Below, piece by piece: positions 31,484-39,830 of a stretch of DNA of 43,995 bases. Position numbers and translations under genes: made by a program. Origin of the DNA: an uncultured Bacteroidales bacterium. GTDB lineage: Bacteria; Bacteroidota; Bacteroidia; Bacteroidales; UBA932. Location of the stretch: contig CALUSM010000023.1 in the NCBI GenBank assembly GCA_944323445.1, forward strand, positions 1-43,995, given 5' to 3'. The stretch's first letter is position 1; each line of letters starts with the position of its first letter. The notes under the pieces were generated by a model. It was not told the DNA's origin. It made no database searches and saw only the letters and a list, made by a program, of their open reading frames with translations.

Positions 31484-32029
31484 ATGAATGATCTTTCAAT
31501 GCATATCCTGGATATAATCCAGAATTCGATAAGTGCCGGCGCCACCCGGGTGAGACTCATGGTGGACGAGGATCCCGGTGCGGACTTGCTTGCCATAGCA
31601 ATAGAGGATAACGGCCGCGGCATGACCCCTGAGCAGGTGAGCCGTCTCTCCGATCCTTTTTTCACGTCCAGGACTACACGCAAGGTGGGCATGGGCATAC
31701 CGCTTCTCAAGCAGACTGCCGAGCAGTGCGGGGGGCATGTGCGGGTCATCTCGGAGCCGGGACGCGGGACTGATGTCACGGCTGTTTTCGGATATTCCCA
31801 TATCGACCGTCCGCCGCTGGGAGATGTTGCCAATGCTTTTATGATAACTGCTTCTTCCAATCCTGAGCTGGACTTCCGTCTCACGTATCTCTACAGCGGC
31901 AACGAGTATACGCTCGATACCGCAGATGTGAAGGAAGTCTTCGGGGATGATGCAATGACAAATTTAACAATCGTTAAAAATATTGAAGAAATGCTTAAAG
32001 AAAATATCGCAGAGATTAGGAACTCTTAA
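31484..32029 (+). CDS. HATPase_c histidine-kinase-like ATP-binding protein
   Basis: A 181-aa stand-alone GHKL ATPase: MHILDIIQNSISAGATRV (N-box; Asn at about 14), IEDNGRGMTPEQV (G1), SDPFFTSRTTRKVGMGIPLL (F/G2 boxes) and GRGTDVTAVF. The C-terminal about 70 residues are a short extension without a recognised domain. No phospho-acceptor His domain or receiver is visible. With the RsbW-like ATPase and the hydrogenase-like Fe-S protein it makes up a probable signalling unit ahead of the hydrogenase genes. Confidence 0.87.
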   Translation: MNDLSMHILDIIQNSISAGATRVRLMVDEDPGADLLAIAIEDNGRGMTPEQVSRLSDPFFTSRTTRKVGMGIPLLKQTAEQCGGHVRVISEPGRGTDVTAVFGYSHIDRPPLGDVANAFMITASSNPELDFRLTYLYSGNEYTLDTADVKEVFGDDAMTNLTIVKNIEEMLKENIAEIRNS

Positions 32030-32038
32030 ATATTTTCA

Positions 32039-32046
32039 TAAATTTG
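32039..32046 (+). promoter_or_regulatory. Possible -7 box for the hydrogenase subunit genes
   Basis: TAAATTTG matches TAnnTTTG fully and lies in the 50-base AT-rich gap between the HATPase gene and the 2Fe-2S gene, with a start expected near 32053. No TTTG stands at the right distance, so strength is uncertain. It would let hydrogenase genes be expressed separately from the regulators. Confidence 0.45.
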
Positions 32047-32079
32047 CATACTTCAACACTAAATTATTAACCGAACTAT

Positions 32080-32478
32080 ATGAGTAAGATTAAGTCTCTT
32101 GACGAATTGCGTCAAATGAAGGCCAGACTGGAGAGTCAGATGGATATCCGGGAGAAGAGCAACAATCCCGAGAAACTCGTTCAGATCCGGGTAGCCATGG
32201 CCACTTGCGGCATCGCAGCGGGGGCTCGTGTGGTGATGAACGCCATTATCGAGCGTGTGGAGAGAGAAAAACTGCCGGTTATTGTCACCCAGGGCGGATG
32301 CATGGGATACTGCTACGCCGAACCTACTATCGAAGTGAAGCGTCCGGGCGAGGATCCGGTCGTATTCGGTCACGTCAACACGGATAAGGCCATGGAGATC
32401 ATCGACAAATATGTCCTCCACGGTGAGCTCGTGGACGGTATTCTGCCAGTCAATTATCAAACAATCGAAAAAAATTAG
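32080..32478 (+). CDS. Thioredoxin-like [2Fe-2S] ferredoxin-domain protein (TM1420-like)
   Basis: A 132-aa protein with the thioredoxin-like ferredoxin fold found beside bifurcating hydrogenases. A Cys is in MATCGIAAGARVVMNAI (near 46) and two in VTQGGCMGYCYAEPTIEV (near 71 and 75), a three-Cys arrangement I recall as usual for this family. It probably carries a [2Fe-2S] cluster and acts in electron transfer or in assembly of HydABC. It is 6 bases ahead of hydB. Confidence 0.87.
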   Translation: MSKIKSLDELRQMKARLESQMDIREKSNNPEKLVQIRVAMATCGIAAGARVVMNAIIERVEREKLPVIVTQGGCMGYCYAEPTIEVKRPGEDPVVFGHVNTDKAMEIIDKYVLHGELVDGILPVNYQTIEKN

Positions 32479-32484
32479 CCAGCC

Positions 32485-34275
32485 ATGCCCAACTACAAAA
32501 TGAGTTTACTGTGCTGCGGAGGTACGGGCTGCCGTGCATCCGAGAGCGTGAGGATCGTCGAGAGGCTGAGGGAGGAGATCGCCGCCGCGGGGATGGACAA
32601 TGACGTGCAGGTGGTGGTGACGGGCTGCTTCGGTTTCTGCGAGCAGGGTCCCATCGTGAAGGTGATACCCGACAACACTTTCTACACCAATGTGAAGCCT
32701 GAGGACGCCGAGGAGATCGTCAAGGAGCATGTGGTCAAGGGCCGCAAGGTCACCCGTCTGCTCTACGAGGACCCCGACACCCAGAAGCATATCAGCGACT
32801 CGAAGCACATGGGCTTCTATCAGAAGCAGCTCCGTATCGCTCTGCGTAACTGCGGATTCATCAATCCCGAGAATATCGACGAGTACATAGCCCGCGACGG
32901 CTACGAGGCTCTGGCCAAGGTGCTCCAGGGCACTCCCCAGGAGGCCATCGAGACTGTCAAGAAGTCCGGTCTGAGAGGACGCGGCGGCGGAGGATTCCCC
33001 ACCGGTCTCAAGTGGGAGATAGCCTCCAAGAGCCCCGGTAAGGAGAAGTACGTGGTCTGCAACGCCGACGAGGGCGACCCCGGCGCGTTCATGGACCGTT
33101 CCATCCTCGAGAGCGACCCCAACTCGGTAATCGAGGCCATGGCCATCTGCGGCTACTGTATCGGAGCCTCCAAGGGTCTGGTGTACATCCGCGCCGAGTA
33201 TCCCCTGGCCGTGAAGCGTCTCCAGATAGCCATGAAGCAGGCCCGCGACTACGGTCTGCTGGGAGACGACATCCTCGGCTCGGGATTCAAATTCGACATA
33301 GAGATCCGCTACGGAGCCGGAGCCTTCGTCTGCGGTGAGGAGACCGCCCTCATACACTCGATGGAGGGCAAGAGGGGCGAGCCTACCGTGAAGCCTCCGT
33401 TCCCCGCAGTCAGCGGCTATCTCGGCAAGCCCACCAACGTCAACAACGTGGAGACCTTCGCCAACATCCCCGTGATCTTCCTCAAGGGCCCCGAGTGGTT
33501 CGCTTCCATCGGTACCGAGAAGTCCAAGGGAACCAAGGTGTTCGCCCTGGCCGGCAAGATCAACAACGTGGGCCTCATCGAGGTGCCCATGGGTACGACC
33601 CTCCGCGAGGTCATCTACGACATCGGAGGCGGCATCAAGGGCGGCAAGGAGTTCAAGGCCGTTCAGACAGGAGGTCCCTCCGGCGGCTGCCTTACCAAGA
33701 AACATCTCGACACACCTATTGATTACGATAACCTTACCGCAGCCGGCTCGATGATGGGCTCGGGAGGTATGATCGTCATGGACGAGGACGACTGCATGGT
33801 GTCCGTGGCCAAGTTCTACCTCCAGTTCACCGTGGACGAGTCCTGCGGAAAGTGCGCTCCCTGCCGTATCGGCAACAAGCGTCTTGAGGAGATTCTCGAC
33901 AAGATCACCAAGGGCAAGGGTACGATGGAGGATCTGGACTACCTCAAGAACCTCAGCAAGGTCATCAAGGACACCGCTCTCTGCGGTCTCGGCCAGACAT
34001 CTCCCAACCCCGTGCTCTCGACCATCGACAACTTCTACGACGAGTACGTGGCCCACATCGTGGACAAGCGCTGTCCCGCCCACAAGTGCCGCGCCCTCAG
34101 GGTCTACGCCATCGATCCCGACCGGTGCAAGGGCTGTACTGCCTGCGCCAGGGCATGTCCCGCCGGAGCCATCAAGGGCGAGGTCAAGCAGGCTCATGTC
34201 ATCGACACGGAGAAGTGTATCCGCTGCGGTGCATGTCTGGAGAAATGTAAATTCAATGCGGTAACCGTTCAATAA
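32485..34275 (+). CDS. hydB: Electron-bifurcating [FeFe] hydrogenase subunit HydB (NuoF-like)
   Basis: The flavin-containing subunit of trimeric HydABC, which couples NAD(H) and ferredoxin to H2. The 596-aa product has an N-terminal thioredoxin-like [2Fe-2S] part (CCGGTGC near 9-15; TGCFGFC near 49-55), the NuoF core with RGRGGGGFPTGLKWE (NADH site, near 164), CNADEGDPGAFMD (FMN site, near 192) and GAGAFVCGEETALI, the [4Fe-4S] motif ESCGKCAPC near 451-459, and a C-terminal two-[4Fe-4S] ferredoxin domain (CKGCTACARACP and CIRCGACLEKCK). The C-terminal ferredoxin domain separates HydB from Complex I NuoF. Confidence 0.95.
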   Translation: MPNYKMSLLCCGGTGCRASESVRIVERLREEIAAAGMDNDVQVVVTGCFGFCEQGPIVKVIPDNTFYTNVKPEDAEEIVKEHVVKGRKVTRLLYEDPDTQKHISDSKHMGFYQKQLRIALRNCGFINPENIDEYIARDGYEALAKVLQGTPQEAIETVKKSGLRGRGGGGFPTGLKWEIASKSPGKEKYVVCNADEGDPGAFMDRSILESDPNSVIEAMAICGYCIGASKGLVYIRAEYPLAVKRLQIAMKQARDYGLLGDDILGSGFKFDIEIRYGAGAFVCGEETALIHSMEGKRGEPTVKPPFPAVSGYLGKPTNVNNVETFANIPVIFLKGPEWFASIGTEKSKGTKVFALAGKINNVGLIEVPMGTTLREVIYDIGGGIKGGKEFKAVQTGGPSGGCLTKKHLDTPIDYDNLTAAGSMMGSGGMIVMDEDDCMVSVAKFYLQFTVDESCGKCAPCRIGNKRLEEILDKITKGKGTMEDLDYLKNLSKVIKDTALCGLGQTSPNPVLSTIDNFYDEYVAHIVDKRCPAHKCRALRVYAIDPDRCKGCTACARACPAGAIKGEVKQAHVIDTEKCIRCGACLEKCKFNAVTVQ

Positions 34276-34286
34276 TCGTAACTGAG

Positions 34287-36047
34287 ATGGATAAAATTAA
34301 ACTTACTATAGACAACAGAGAGGTCGAGGTTGAAAACGGGACGACGATATTCCAGGCTGCCAGGCAGATGGGAATAGACATCCCGGCTCTCTGCTACATG
34401 AAACTGGATAACCTCGGAGTAGAGAACCGTCCGGGCGGCTGCCGCATCTGCGTGGTGGAGGTCGAGGGCCGCAGGAACCTGGCCCCCTCCTGCTCGACGG
34501 TCTGCACCCCCGGAATGGTGGTGCACACCCACACTATGAGAGTCATCAACGCCCGCAGGACCGTCCTCGAGCTGATTCTCTCGGATCACCCCAAGGACTG
34601 CCTCATCTGCCCCAAGAACGGCCGCTGCGAACTGCAGGACCTGGCCGCCCGTCTGGGCATCAGGGAGATACATTCCGTGGAGAATGCGGCAGTATCCACC
34701 TATAAGAAAGACACTTCGCCTTCCCTCAAGAGGGATATGGACAAATGCGTGATGTGCCGCCGCTGCGAGACCATGTGCAATGACGTGCAGAGCGTGGGCG
34801 CCCTGAGCGCCGTGAACCGCGGCTTCATGGCTGTGGTCGCTCCCGCCTTTGAGCAGAGGTTGGTGGACAGCAACTGTACCTTCTGCGGCCAGTGCGTCGC
34901 AGTCTGCCCCACCGGTGCCCTGACCGAGGTGGACAACACCGGAAAGATTATTCAGGCCCTGATGGACCCCACCAAGAAGGTCATCGTGCAGACCGCTCCC
35001 GCGGTACGCGCCGCCCTCGGAGAGGAGTTCGGCATGGAGCCCGGCACTCTGGTTACAGGCAAGATGGTGGCCGCCCTGCGCCGCCTCGGCTTTGACGAGG
35101 TCTTCGACACTGACTTTGCCGCTGACCTCACCATCATGGAGGAGGGTTCCGAGCTGCTTGACCGCCTCGGACGTTATCTCCAGGGCGACAAGAGCGTCAA
35201 GCTCCCGATCCTGACCTCCTGCTGCCCCGCCTGGGTCAATTTCTTCGAGCACAACTATCCCGACATGCTGGACGTGCCTTCCTCCGCGAAGTCGCCCCAG
35301 CAGATGTTCGGAGCCATTGCCAAGAGCTATTTCGCCGAGAAGATAGGAGTGGACCGCAAGGACCTGGTGGTAGTGTCCGTGATGCCCTGCCTGGCCAAGA
35401 AGTATGAATGCCAGAGAGACGAGTTCAAGGTGGATGGCAACCCCGACGTGGATTACTCCATCTCCACCCGCGAGCTGGCATCGCTGATCAAGTCGGCCAA
35501 CATCGACTTCCTCTCGCTGCCAGACGAGGACTTTGACGCTCCTCTGGGTGAGTCCACGGGTGCGGCTGTCATCTTCGGAGCCACCGGAGGCGTGATCGAG
35601 GCCGCCGTGCGTACTGCCTACGAACTCTACACCGGCAAGAAGCTGGACCGTATCGACTTCAATGAGCTCAGGGGACTCGAGGGCATCCGCCACGCCACGA
35701 TCGACTTCAACGGTCTGCCCGTGAACATCGGTATAGCCCACACTCTCGGCAATGCCCGCAAGCTGCTCGACGGTATCCGCGCCGGCATGTACAACTTCCA
35801 CGCAATCGAGATCATGGCCTGCCCCGGCGGCTGTATCGGCGGTGCCGGCCAGCCATTCCATCACGGGGACAGCAGCGTGATCAAGGCCCGTATGGACGCC
35901 ATCTACCGCGAGGACGCCGGCAAGGCTCTCCGCAAGTCGCACGAGAATCCCTACATCATCAAGCTCTACGAGGAGTTCCTCGGCAAGCCTCTGAGCGAGA
36001 AGGCGCATCACCTGCTGCATACTCACTATTTCGACAAACACGATTAA
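34287..36047 (+). CDS. hydA: Electron-bifurcating [FeFe] hydrogenase catalytic subunit HydA
   Basis: The H2-producing/oxidising subunit. The 586-aa product has an N-terminal [2Fe-2S] domain (CRICVVEVEG near 50), a His-Cys3 [4Fe-4S] site (HPKDCLICPKNGRC near 100), two [4Fe-4S] clusters (CVMCRRCETMC near 153 and CTFCGQCVAVCP near 198) and an intact H-cluster: TSCCPAW (near 310), MPCLAKKYEC (near 365) and CPGGCIGGAGQP (near 511). All four H-cluster cysteines and the proton-relay Cys are present, so it should be active if the HydEFG maturases exist elsewhere in the genome. It is 11 bases after hydB and 18 before hydC. Confidence 0.96.
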   Translation: MDKIKLTIDNREVEVENGTTIFQAARQMGIDIPALCYMKLDNLGVENRPGGCRICVVEVEGRRNLAPSCSTVCTPGMVVHTHTMRVINARRTVLELILSDHPKDCLICPKNGRCELQDLAARLGIREIHSVENAAVSTYKKDTSPSLKRDMDKCVMCRRCETMCNDVQSVGALSAVNRGFMAVVAPAFEQRLVDSNCTFCGQCVAVCPTGALTEVDNTGKIIQALMDPTKKVIVQTAPAVRAALGEEFGMEPGTLVTGKMVAALRRLGFDEVFDTDFAADLTIMEEGSELLDRLGRYLQGDKSVKLPILTSCCPAWVNFFEHNYPDMLDVPSSAKSPQQMFGAIAKSYFAEKIGVDRKDLVVVSVMPCLAKKYECQRDEFKVDGNPDVDYSISTRELASLIKSANIDFLSLPDEDFDAPLGESTGAAVIFGATGGVIEAAVRTAYELYTGKKLDRIDFNELRGLEGIRHATIDFNGLPVNIGIAHTLGNARKLLDGIRAGMYNFHAIEIMACPGGCIGGAGQPFHHGDSSVIKARMDAIYREDAGKALRKSHENPYIIKLYEEFLGKPLSEKAHHLLHTHYFDKHD

Positions 36048-36065
36048 TTCTTAGAGACATCAGTT

Positions 36066-36542
36066 ATGGACAAGATAGAATTGAACAAATGTCAGAAAGA
36101 CAAGATCGCCGAGATCTGCGCCGAGTTCCACAACTCTCCCGGTGAGCTGATCAACGTCCTGCACAAGACCCAGGGACACTTCGGCTATCTCCCCGAGGAG
36201 GTGCAGCGCGAGATAGCCCGCTGCCTCCACATCCCGGTGGCCAAGGTCTACGGTGTGGTTACCTTCTACTCCTTCTTCACCATGCAGCCCAAGGGCCGCC
36301 ACTCCATCTCAGTGTGCATGGGAACGGCCTGCTATGTCCGCGGAGCGGAGGGTGTGCTGGAGGAGATCAAGAAGGAACTCAAGATCGACGTGGGCGGAGT
36401 CACCCCTGACGGGAAATTCTCCCTGGAGTGCCTGCGCTGCGTGGGCGCCTGCGGTCTGGCTCCCGTGATGCTCGTGGACGAGAAGGTCTACGGCCGTCTG
36501 GAGCCCAAGCAGATCAAGGGCATCCTCGCCCAGTACGAGTAA
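36066..36542 (+). CDS. hydC: Electron-bifurcating [FeFe] hydrogenase subunit HydC (NuoE-like)
   Basis: A 158-aa thioredoxin-fold [2Fe-2S] subunit related to NuoE. Cluster ligands: VCMGTACYVRGAE (two Cys near 83-88) and CLRCVGACGLAPVMLVDE (Cys near 124 and 128). N-terminal LINVLHKTQGHFGYLPEEV is typical of the family. It pairs with HydB. The order HydB-HydA-HydC differs from the C-B-A order of Thermotoga. It ends the operon; a branched terminator-like structure follows. Confidence 0.94.
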   Translation: MDKIELNKCQKDKIAEICAEFHNSPGELINVLHKTQGHFGYLPEEVQREIARCLHIPVAKVYGVVTFYSFFTMQPKGRHSISVCMGTACYVRGAEGVLEEIKKELKIDVGGVTPDGKFSLECLRCVGACGLAPVMLVDEKVYGRLEPKQIKGILAQYE

Positions 36543-36587
36543 TAGGAACCGACATCATCATTTTTTCGGGAGTGATGATGAAAATAG

Positions 36588-36702
36588 TCTCTCTGACTGT
36601 CAGTGCGTTATTGCATGACCGCGCTCCGCAAACACCGTTAAATCAACGTCTTGGGAACGACGTTTAGGGGCAGTAAGCTGATAGTCAGAGGGATTGTTTT
36701 TT
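36588..36702 (+). terminator. Branched terminator-like structure after hydC
   Basis: CTCTGACTGTCAG (36591-36603) pairs with CTGATAGTCAGAG (36678-36690) with one mismatch, extended by three outer pairs including a wobble. Inside is a second hairpin, AACGTC (36645-36650) with GACGTT (36659-36664). The closing stem is followed by TTGTTTTTTG. This fits an intrinsic terminator with a long branched loop for the hydrogenase operon. A palindromic mobile remnant (MITE-like) is an alternative. Confidence 0.6.
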
Positions 36703-36739
36703 GTAATGCTCCTCATGGTGGAAATACTGGATTTTTAGC

Positions 36740-36747
36740 TATCTTTG
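36740..36747 (+). promoter_or_regulatory. Probable -7 box of the prfA promoter
   Basis: TATCTTTG is a full match to the Bacteroidetes -7 consensus, 21 bases before the prfA ATG, with a start expected near 36754. The -33 region is not a clear TTTG. The same -7 octamer is used in the invertible capsule promoter. Confidence 0.58.
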
Positions 36748-36768
36748 CAGGTCAATTGAAATCAGTAT

Positions 36769-37854
36769 ATGAGCGAATACCCTTTAACAGAGAAATTACA
36801 GGAACTGAAGAAAAAATATGAGGCACTCTCGGAGCAGCTTTCGGGCTCCGACGTGATGTCCGACATGAAGAAATACATACAGCTGAACCGCGAGTACAAG
36901 GAGCTGGAGCCTATCGTGGCTGCCGGAGACAGGTACATAAAGATGGTCGGCGATCTCGAAGGTGCCAAGGATATCCTGGCCAAGGAGAAGGACGAGGACC
37001 TGCGCGAGCTGGCCAAGGAGGAGGTCTCCTCCATCGAGGGACAGCTCCCGGGCATGGAGGAGGAGATCAAGCTGCTGCTCATTCCCAAGGACCCTCAGGA
37101 CGAGAAGAACGCCATCGTGGAGATCCGCGGCGGTACAGGCGGCGACGAGGCGGCCATATTTGCAGGAGACCTCTTCCGCATGTATGCCAAGTACTGCGAG
37201 CGCAAGGGCTGGAAACTGGAGATCAACAGCCAGTCGGAGGGCGCCGCCGGCGGATACAAGGAGATTATCTTCAAGGTGTCCGGCCAGGGTGTCTACGGTG
37301 TCCTGAAATATGAGAGCGGAGTGCACCGCGTCCAGCGCGTGCCTCAGACCGAGACCCAGGGCAGGGTGCACACCTCGGCCGCTTCGGTGGTCGTGCTGCC
37401 TGAGGCCGATGAGTTCGATGTGGAGATCAACATGAACGATATACGCAAGGATACCTTCTGCTCCTCGGGCCCCGGCGGCCAGTCGGTGAACACCACCTAT
37501 TCGGCCATCCGTCTGACCCACATCCCCACCGGTATCGTGGTGCAGTGCCAGGACGAGAAGTCCCAGCTCAAGAACTTCGACAAGGCCCTAGCCGAGCTGC
37601 GTACCCGCATCTACAACATGGAGTACGAGAAGTATCTCAATGAGATGTCCAAGAAGCGCAAGACCATGGTGTCCACCGGTGACCGCTCGGCGAAGATCCG
37701 CACCTACAACTACCCTCAGTCCCGTGTGACCGACCACCGCATCAACTATACGATGTACAACCTGCCCGTCTTCATGGACGGCGACATCCAGGAGGTCATC
37801 GACCAGCTTACCATAGCCGAGAACGCCGAGCGTCTGAAATCGGCAGCTGAGTAA
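36769..37854 (+). CDS. prfA: Peptide chain release factor 1
   Basis: Recognises UAA and UAG stop codons and triggers peptide release. The 361-aa product has the full RF1 layout: an N-terminal alpha-helical domain, the codon-recognition tripeptide in RVPQTETQGRVHTS (PQT near 192-194 in place of the common PAT/PVT), and the catalytic SSGPGGQSVNTT (GGQ near 236-238). Followed 6 bases later by a UDP-glucose dehydrogenase gene, with which it is probably co-transcribed. Confidence 0.96.
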   Translation: MSEYPLTEKLQELKKKYEALSEQLSGSDVMSDMKKYIQLNREYKELEPIVAAGDRYIKMVGDLEGAKDILAKEKDEDLRELAKEEVSSIEGQLPGMEEEIKLLLIPKDPQDEKNAIVEIRGGTGGDEAAIFAGDLFRMYAKYCERKGWKLEINSQSEGAAGGYKEIIFKVSGQGVYGVLKYESGVHRVQRVPQTETQGRVHTSAASVVVLPEADEFDVEINMNDIRKDTFCSSGPGGQSVNTTYSAIRLTHIPTGIVVQCQDEKSQLKNFDKALAELRTRIYNMEYEKYLNEMSKKRKTMVSTGDRSAKIRTYNYPQSRVTDHRINYTMYNLPVFMDGDIQEVIDQLTIAENAERLKSAAE

Positions 37855-37860
37855 TCCCTT

Positions 37861-39201
37861 ATGAATATAGCGGTAGTAGGTAGCGGATATGTCGGCCTTG
37901 TCTCCGGAGCGTGTTTTGCGGAGATGGGTGCGGAAGTATGGTGCGTGGATGTGGATGTCCGGAAGATAGAGAATCTCAGGAGGGGCGTTCTTCCTATCTA
38001 TGAGGAAGGTCTGCAGGACCTTGTGGACAAGAATTCAGCAGACGGGCGCCTGCATTTCACTACATCGCTGGAGGATTGTCTGGACAATGTCGGGATTGTC
38101 TTCATTGCCGTGGGTACTCCCCCCGGCGAGGACGGCTCCGCAGATGTCTCCCATGTCATGGAGGTGGCCGCTGCGTTCGGCCGCGGCATATCGCGCTACA
38201 CCCTGTTGGTGATGAAGAGCACGGTGCCGGTTGGTACCTGCTTCCGTGTAAAGGAGGCAGTGCAGGAGGAACTCAGGAAAAGAGGGGTGGATATTCCTTT
38301 CGACATAGCCTCGAATCCGGAGTTTCTCAAGGAGGGTGTGGCCGTAAAGGATTTCATGACTCCTGACCGGGTCGTCATAGGCATTGAGAGCGACAGGGCC
38401 AGGTCCCTGATATCGTCCCTTTACCGTCCTTTTCTGCTGAACAACTACCGGGTCATCTTCATGGATGTACTCTCGGCGGAGATGACCAAGTACGCTTCCA
38501 ATGCGATGCTGGCTACCCGTATCAGTTTCATGAACGAGCTGGCCCGTCTCTGCGAGCTTACAGGAGCTGATGTGAGCAAGGTCCGCGCGGGTATGGCATC
38601 GGACAGCAGGATAGGCTCCAAGTTCCTGTATCCGGGCTGCGGCTACGGAGGCTCGTGCTTTCCGAAGGATGTCAAGGCCTTGATTAGCACAGCAGCCGCC
38701 CATGGTTATCGGATGAGAGTGATATCCGCTGTGGAGGAGGTCAATCGGGAACAGAAGAAAATACTGTATGACAAGCTGCTGCATGCTTTCCAGGGCTCTC
38801 TGAAGGGCAGGACTGTGGCGCTTTGGGGGCTGGCGTTCAAGCCGTGTACGGATGATATGCGTGAGGCCCCGTCCATTGTGACTGTCAACCTGCTGCTGGA
38901 GGCCGGAGCTGTTGTGCGGGTTTTCGACCCTGTGGCGATGGATACTGCCAGAGGTATTTTCGGGGACAGCGTCATTTATTGTACCGACATCTATGATGCC
39001 GCGGCAGGGGCGGACGCAGTGGCGCTCGTGACAGAGTGGAAACAGTTCAGGATTCCGGACTGGAGACGGTTGAGGGAGGTCATGAAAGGAAATATCCTGG
39101 TGGACGGCCGCAATATCTACAATCCGCAGGAGCCTGCCGGGGCCGGTCTGGACTACTACTGTATAGGATGTCCTCACAAGGAGGCAGTCAGGAGTCTGTA
39201 G
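37861..39201 (+). CDS. UDP-glucose 6-dehydrogenase (TuaD/BceC type)
   Basis: A 446-aa nucleotide-sugar dehydrogenase. VVGSGYVGLVSGACFAEMG at 5-23 is the NAD loop; GTPPGEDGSADVSHV, MKSTVPVGT, NPEFLKEGVAVKDFMTPDRV and GYGGSCFPKDVKAL (catalytic Cys near 265) are those of the UGD branch rather than of UDP-ManNAc dehydrogenases. Its closest type is TuaD, distinct from the E. coli-type Ugd in the capsule operon. It follows prfA by 6 bases, and its end overlaps the convergent LysE-type gene by 28 bases. Probably it feeds UDP-GlcA to other surface polysaccharides regardless of capsule phase. Confidence 0.92.
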   Translation: MNIAVVGSGYVGLVSGACFAEMGAEVWCVDVDVRKIENLRRGVLPIYEEGLQDLVDKNSADGRLHFTTSLEDCLDNVGIVFIAVGTPPGEDGSADVSHVMEVAAAFGRGISRYTLLVMKSTVPVGTCFRVKEAVQEELRKRGVDIPFDIASNPEFLKEGVAVKDFMTPDRVVIGIESDRARSLISSLYRPFLLNNYRVIFMDVLSAEMTKYASNAMLATRISFMNELARLCELTGADVSKVRAGMASDSRIGSKFLYPGCGYGGSCFPKDVKALISTAAAHGYRMRVISAVEEVNREQKKILYDKLLHAFQGSLKGRTVALWGLAFKPCTDDMREAPSIVTVNLLLEAGAVVRVFDPVAMDTARGIFGDSVIYCTDIYDAAAGADAVALVTEWKQFRIPDWRRLREVMKGNILVDGRNIYNPQEPAGAGLDYYCIGCPHKEAVRSL

Positions 39202-39818
39202 AGGCCTTCGAACAGGGAGATAAGTCCCAGAACCATAATTATCACACCGGCGACGCGGTTGATCATGATCAGCTGGCGCAGGCGCAGCTTATTCCGGAAA
39301 TGGTTGATGGAGGTGGACAGGATATGCCACCACAGGGAGGCTCCGGCGAATACTCCGGCGAGGGTAACCGCTATCATTTCCAGCGGTTCGGCTTCTTCCC
39401 GGTTGATGCCGATGAAAGCGAAGAGGCCAAGCATGAGGAAGAATGCCCCCGGATTGGATATCGTCATGAGGAGGGTAGAGAAAAAGTCCTGCCAGTAATG
39501 GCGGTTGCCGTATTTAGGACGCCGGATCTGTTTTACAGGATTTGTCATGAACAGCTTGACCCCGAATATTCCTACTATTATACCGCCTGCCATCATCACG
39601 GCATAGCGGTAGTCGGACAGCAGCTGCTGGACATATGATATGCTGAGCAGGGCTATGGCTGCGAAGATAGTGTCCGAGACGGCGGCACCCAGGCCGGTGA
39701 TGAAACCTGAGTTGCGGCCCTTGCTCAGGGTGCGCTGAATGCACAGTACCCCGATCGGTCCAAGCGGCACCGATGCGCAGATACCTACGATGAATCCTTT
39801 GATCAGCTCCAGCAGCAT
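39174..39818 (-). CDS. LysE-family transporter
   Basis: A 214-aa inner-membrane protein with six predicted hydrophobic segments; LysE/RhtB proteins export amino acids or their analogues. The N-terminus GFIVGICASVPLGPIGVLCIQRTL and GRNSGFITGLGAAVSDTIFAAIA are family signatures, as is MTISNPGAFFLMLGLFAF. It is the last gene of the minus-strand series from lon, 12 bases after the thioredoxin-like gene, and its 3' end runs 28 bases into the opposing UGD gene. The substrate is unknown. Confidence 0.9.
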   Translation of the reverse strand: MLLELIKGFIVGICASVPLGPIGVLCIQRTLSKGRNSGFITGLGAAVSDTIFAAIALLSISYVQQLLSDYRYAVMMAGGIIVGIFGVKLFMTNPVKQIRRPKYGNRHYWQDFFSTLLMTISNPGAFFLMLGLFAFIGINREEAEPLEMIAVTLAGVFAGASLWWHILSTSINHFRNKLRLRQLIMINRVAGVIIMVLGLISLFEGLYRLLTASL

Positions 39819-39830
39819 TCCGCGGCAGTT

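Noticed and set aside
32200-32310. Apparently missing fourth Cys in the TM1420-like 2Fe-2S protein
   Set aside because: As far as I recall, relatives also show TCGIAAGA with one Cys here, so it is probably normal for the family and not a defect.
32506-34272. 588-codon open frame opposite hydB
   Set aside because: Shadow of a fully conserved hydrogenase gene; Leu/Val/Gly-rich composition with no motif.
34269-36041. 590-codon open frame opposite hydA
   Set aside because: Shadow frame; the plus strand encodes an intact [FeFe] hydrogenase with all cluster motifs.
36553-36580. CATCATCA/TGATGATG hairpin right after hydC
   Set aside because: Only eight AT-containing pairs with a 12-nt loop and no T-run after it on the plus strand; the larger structure downstream is the better terminator.
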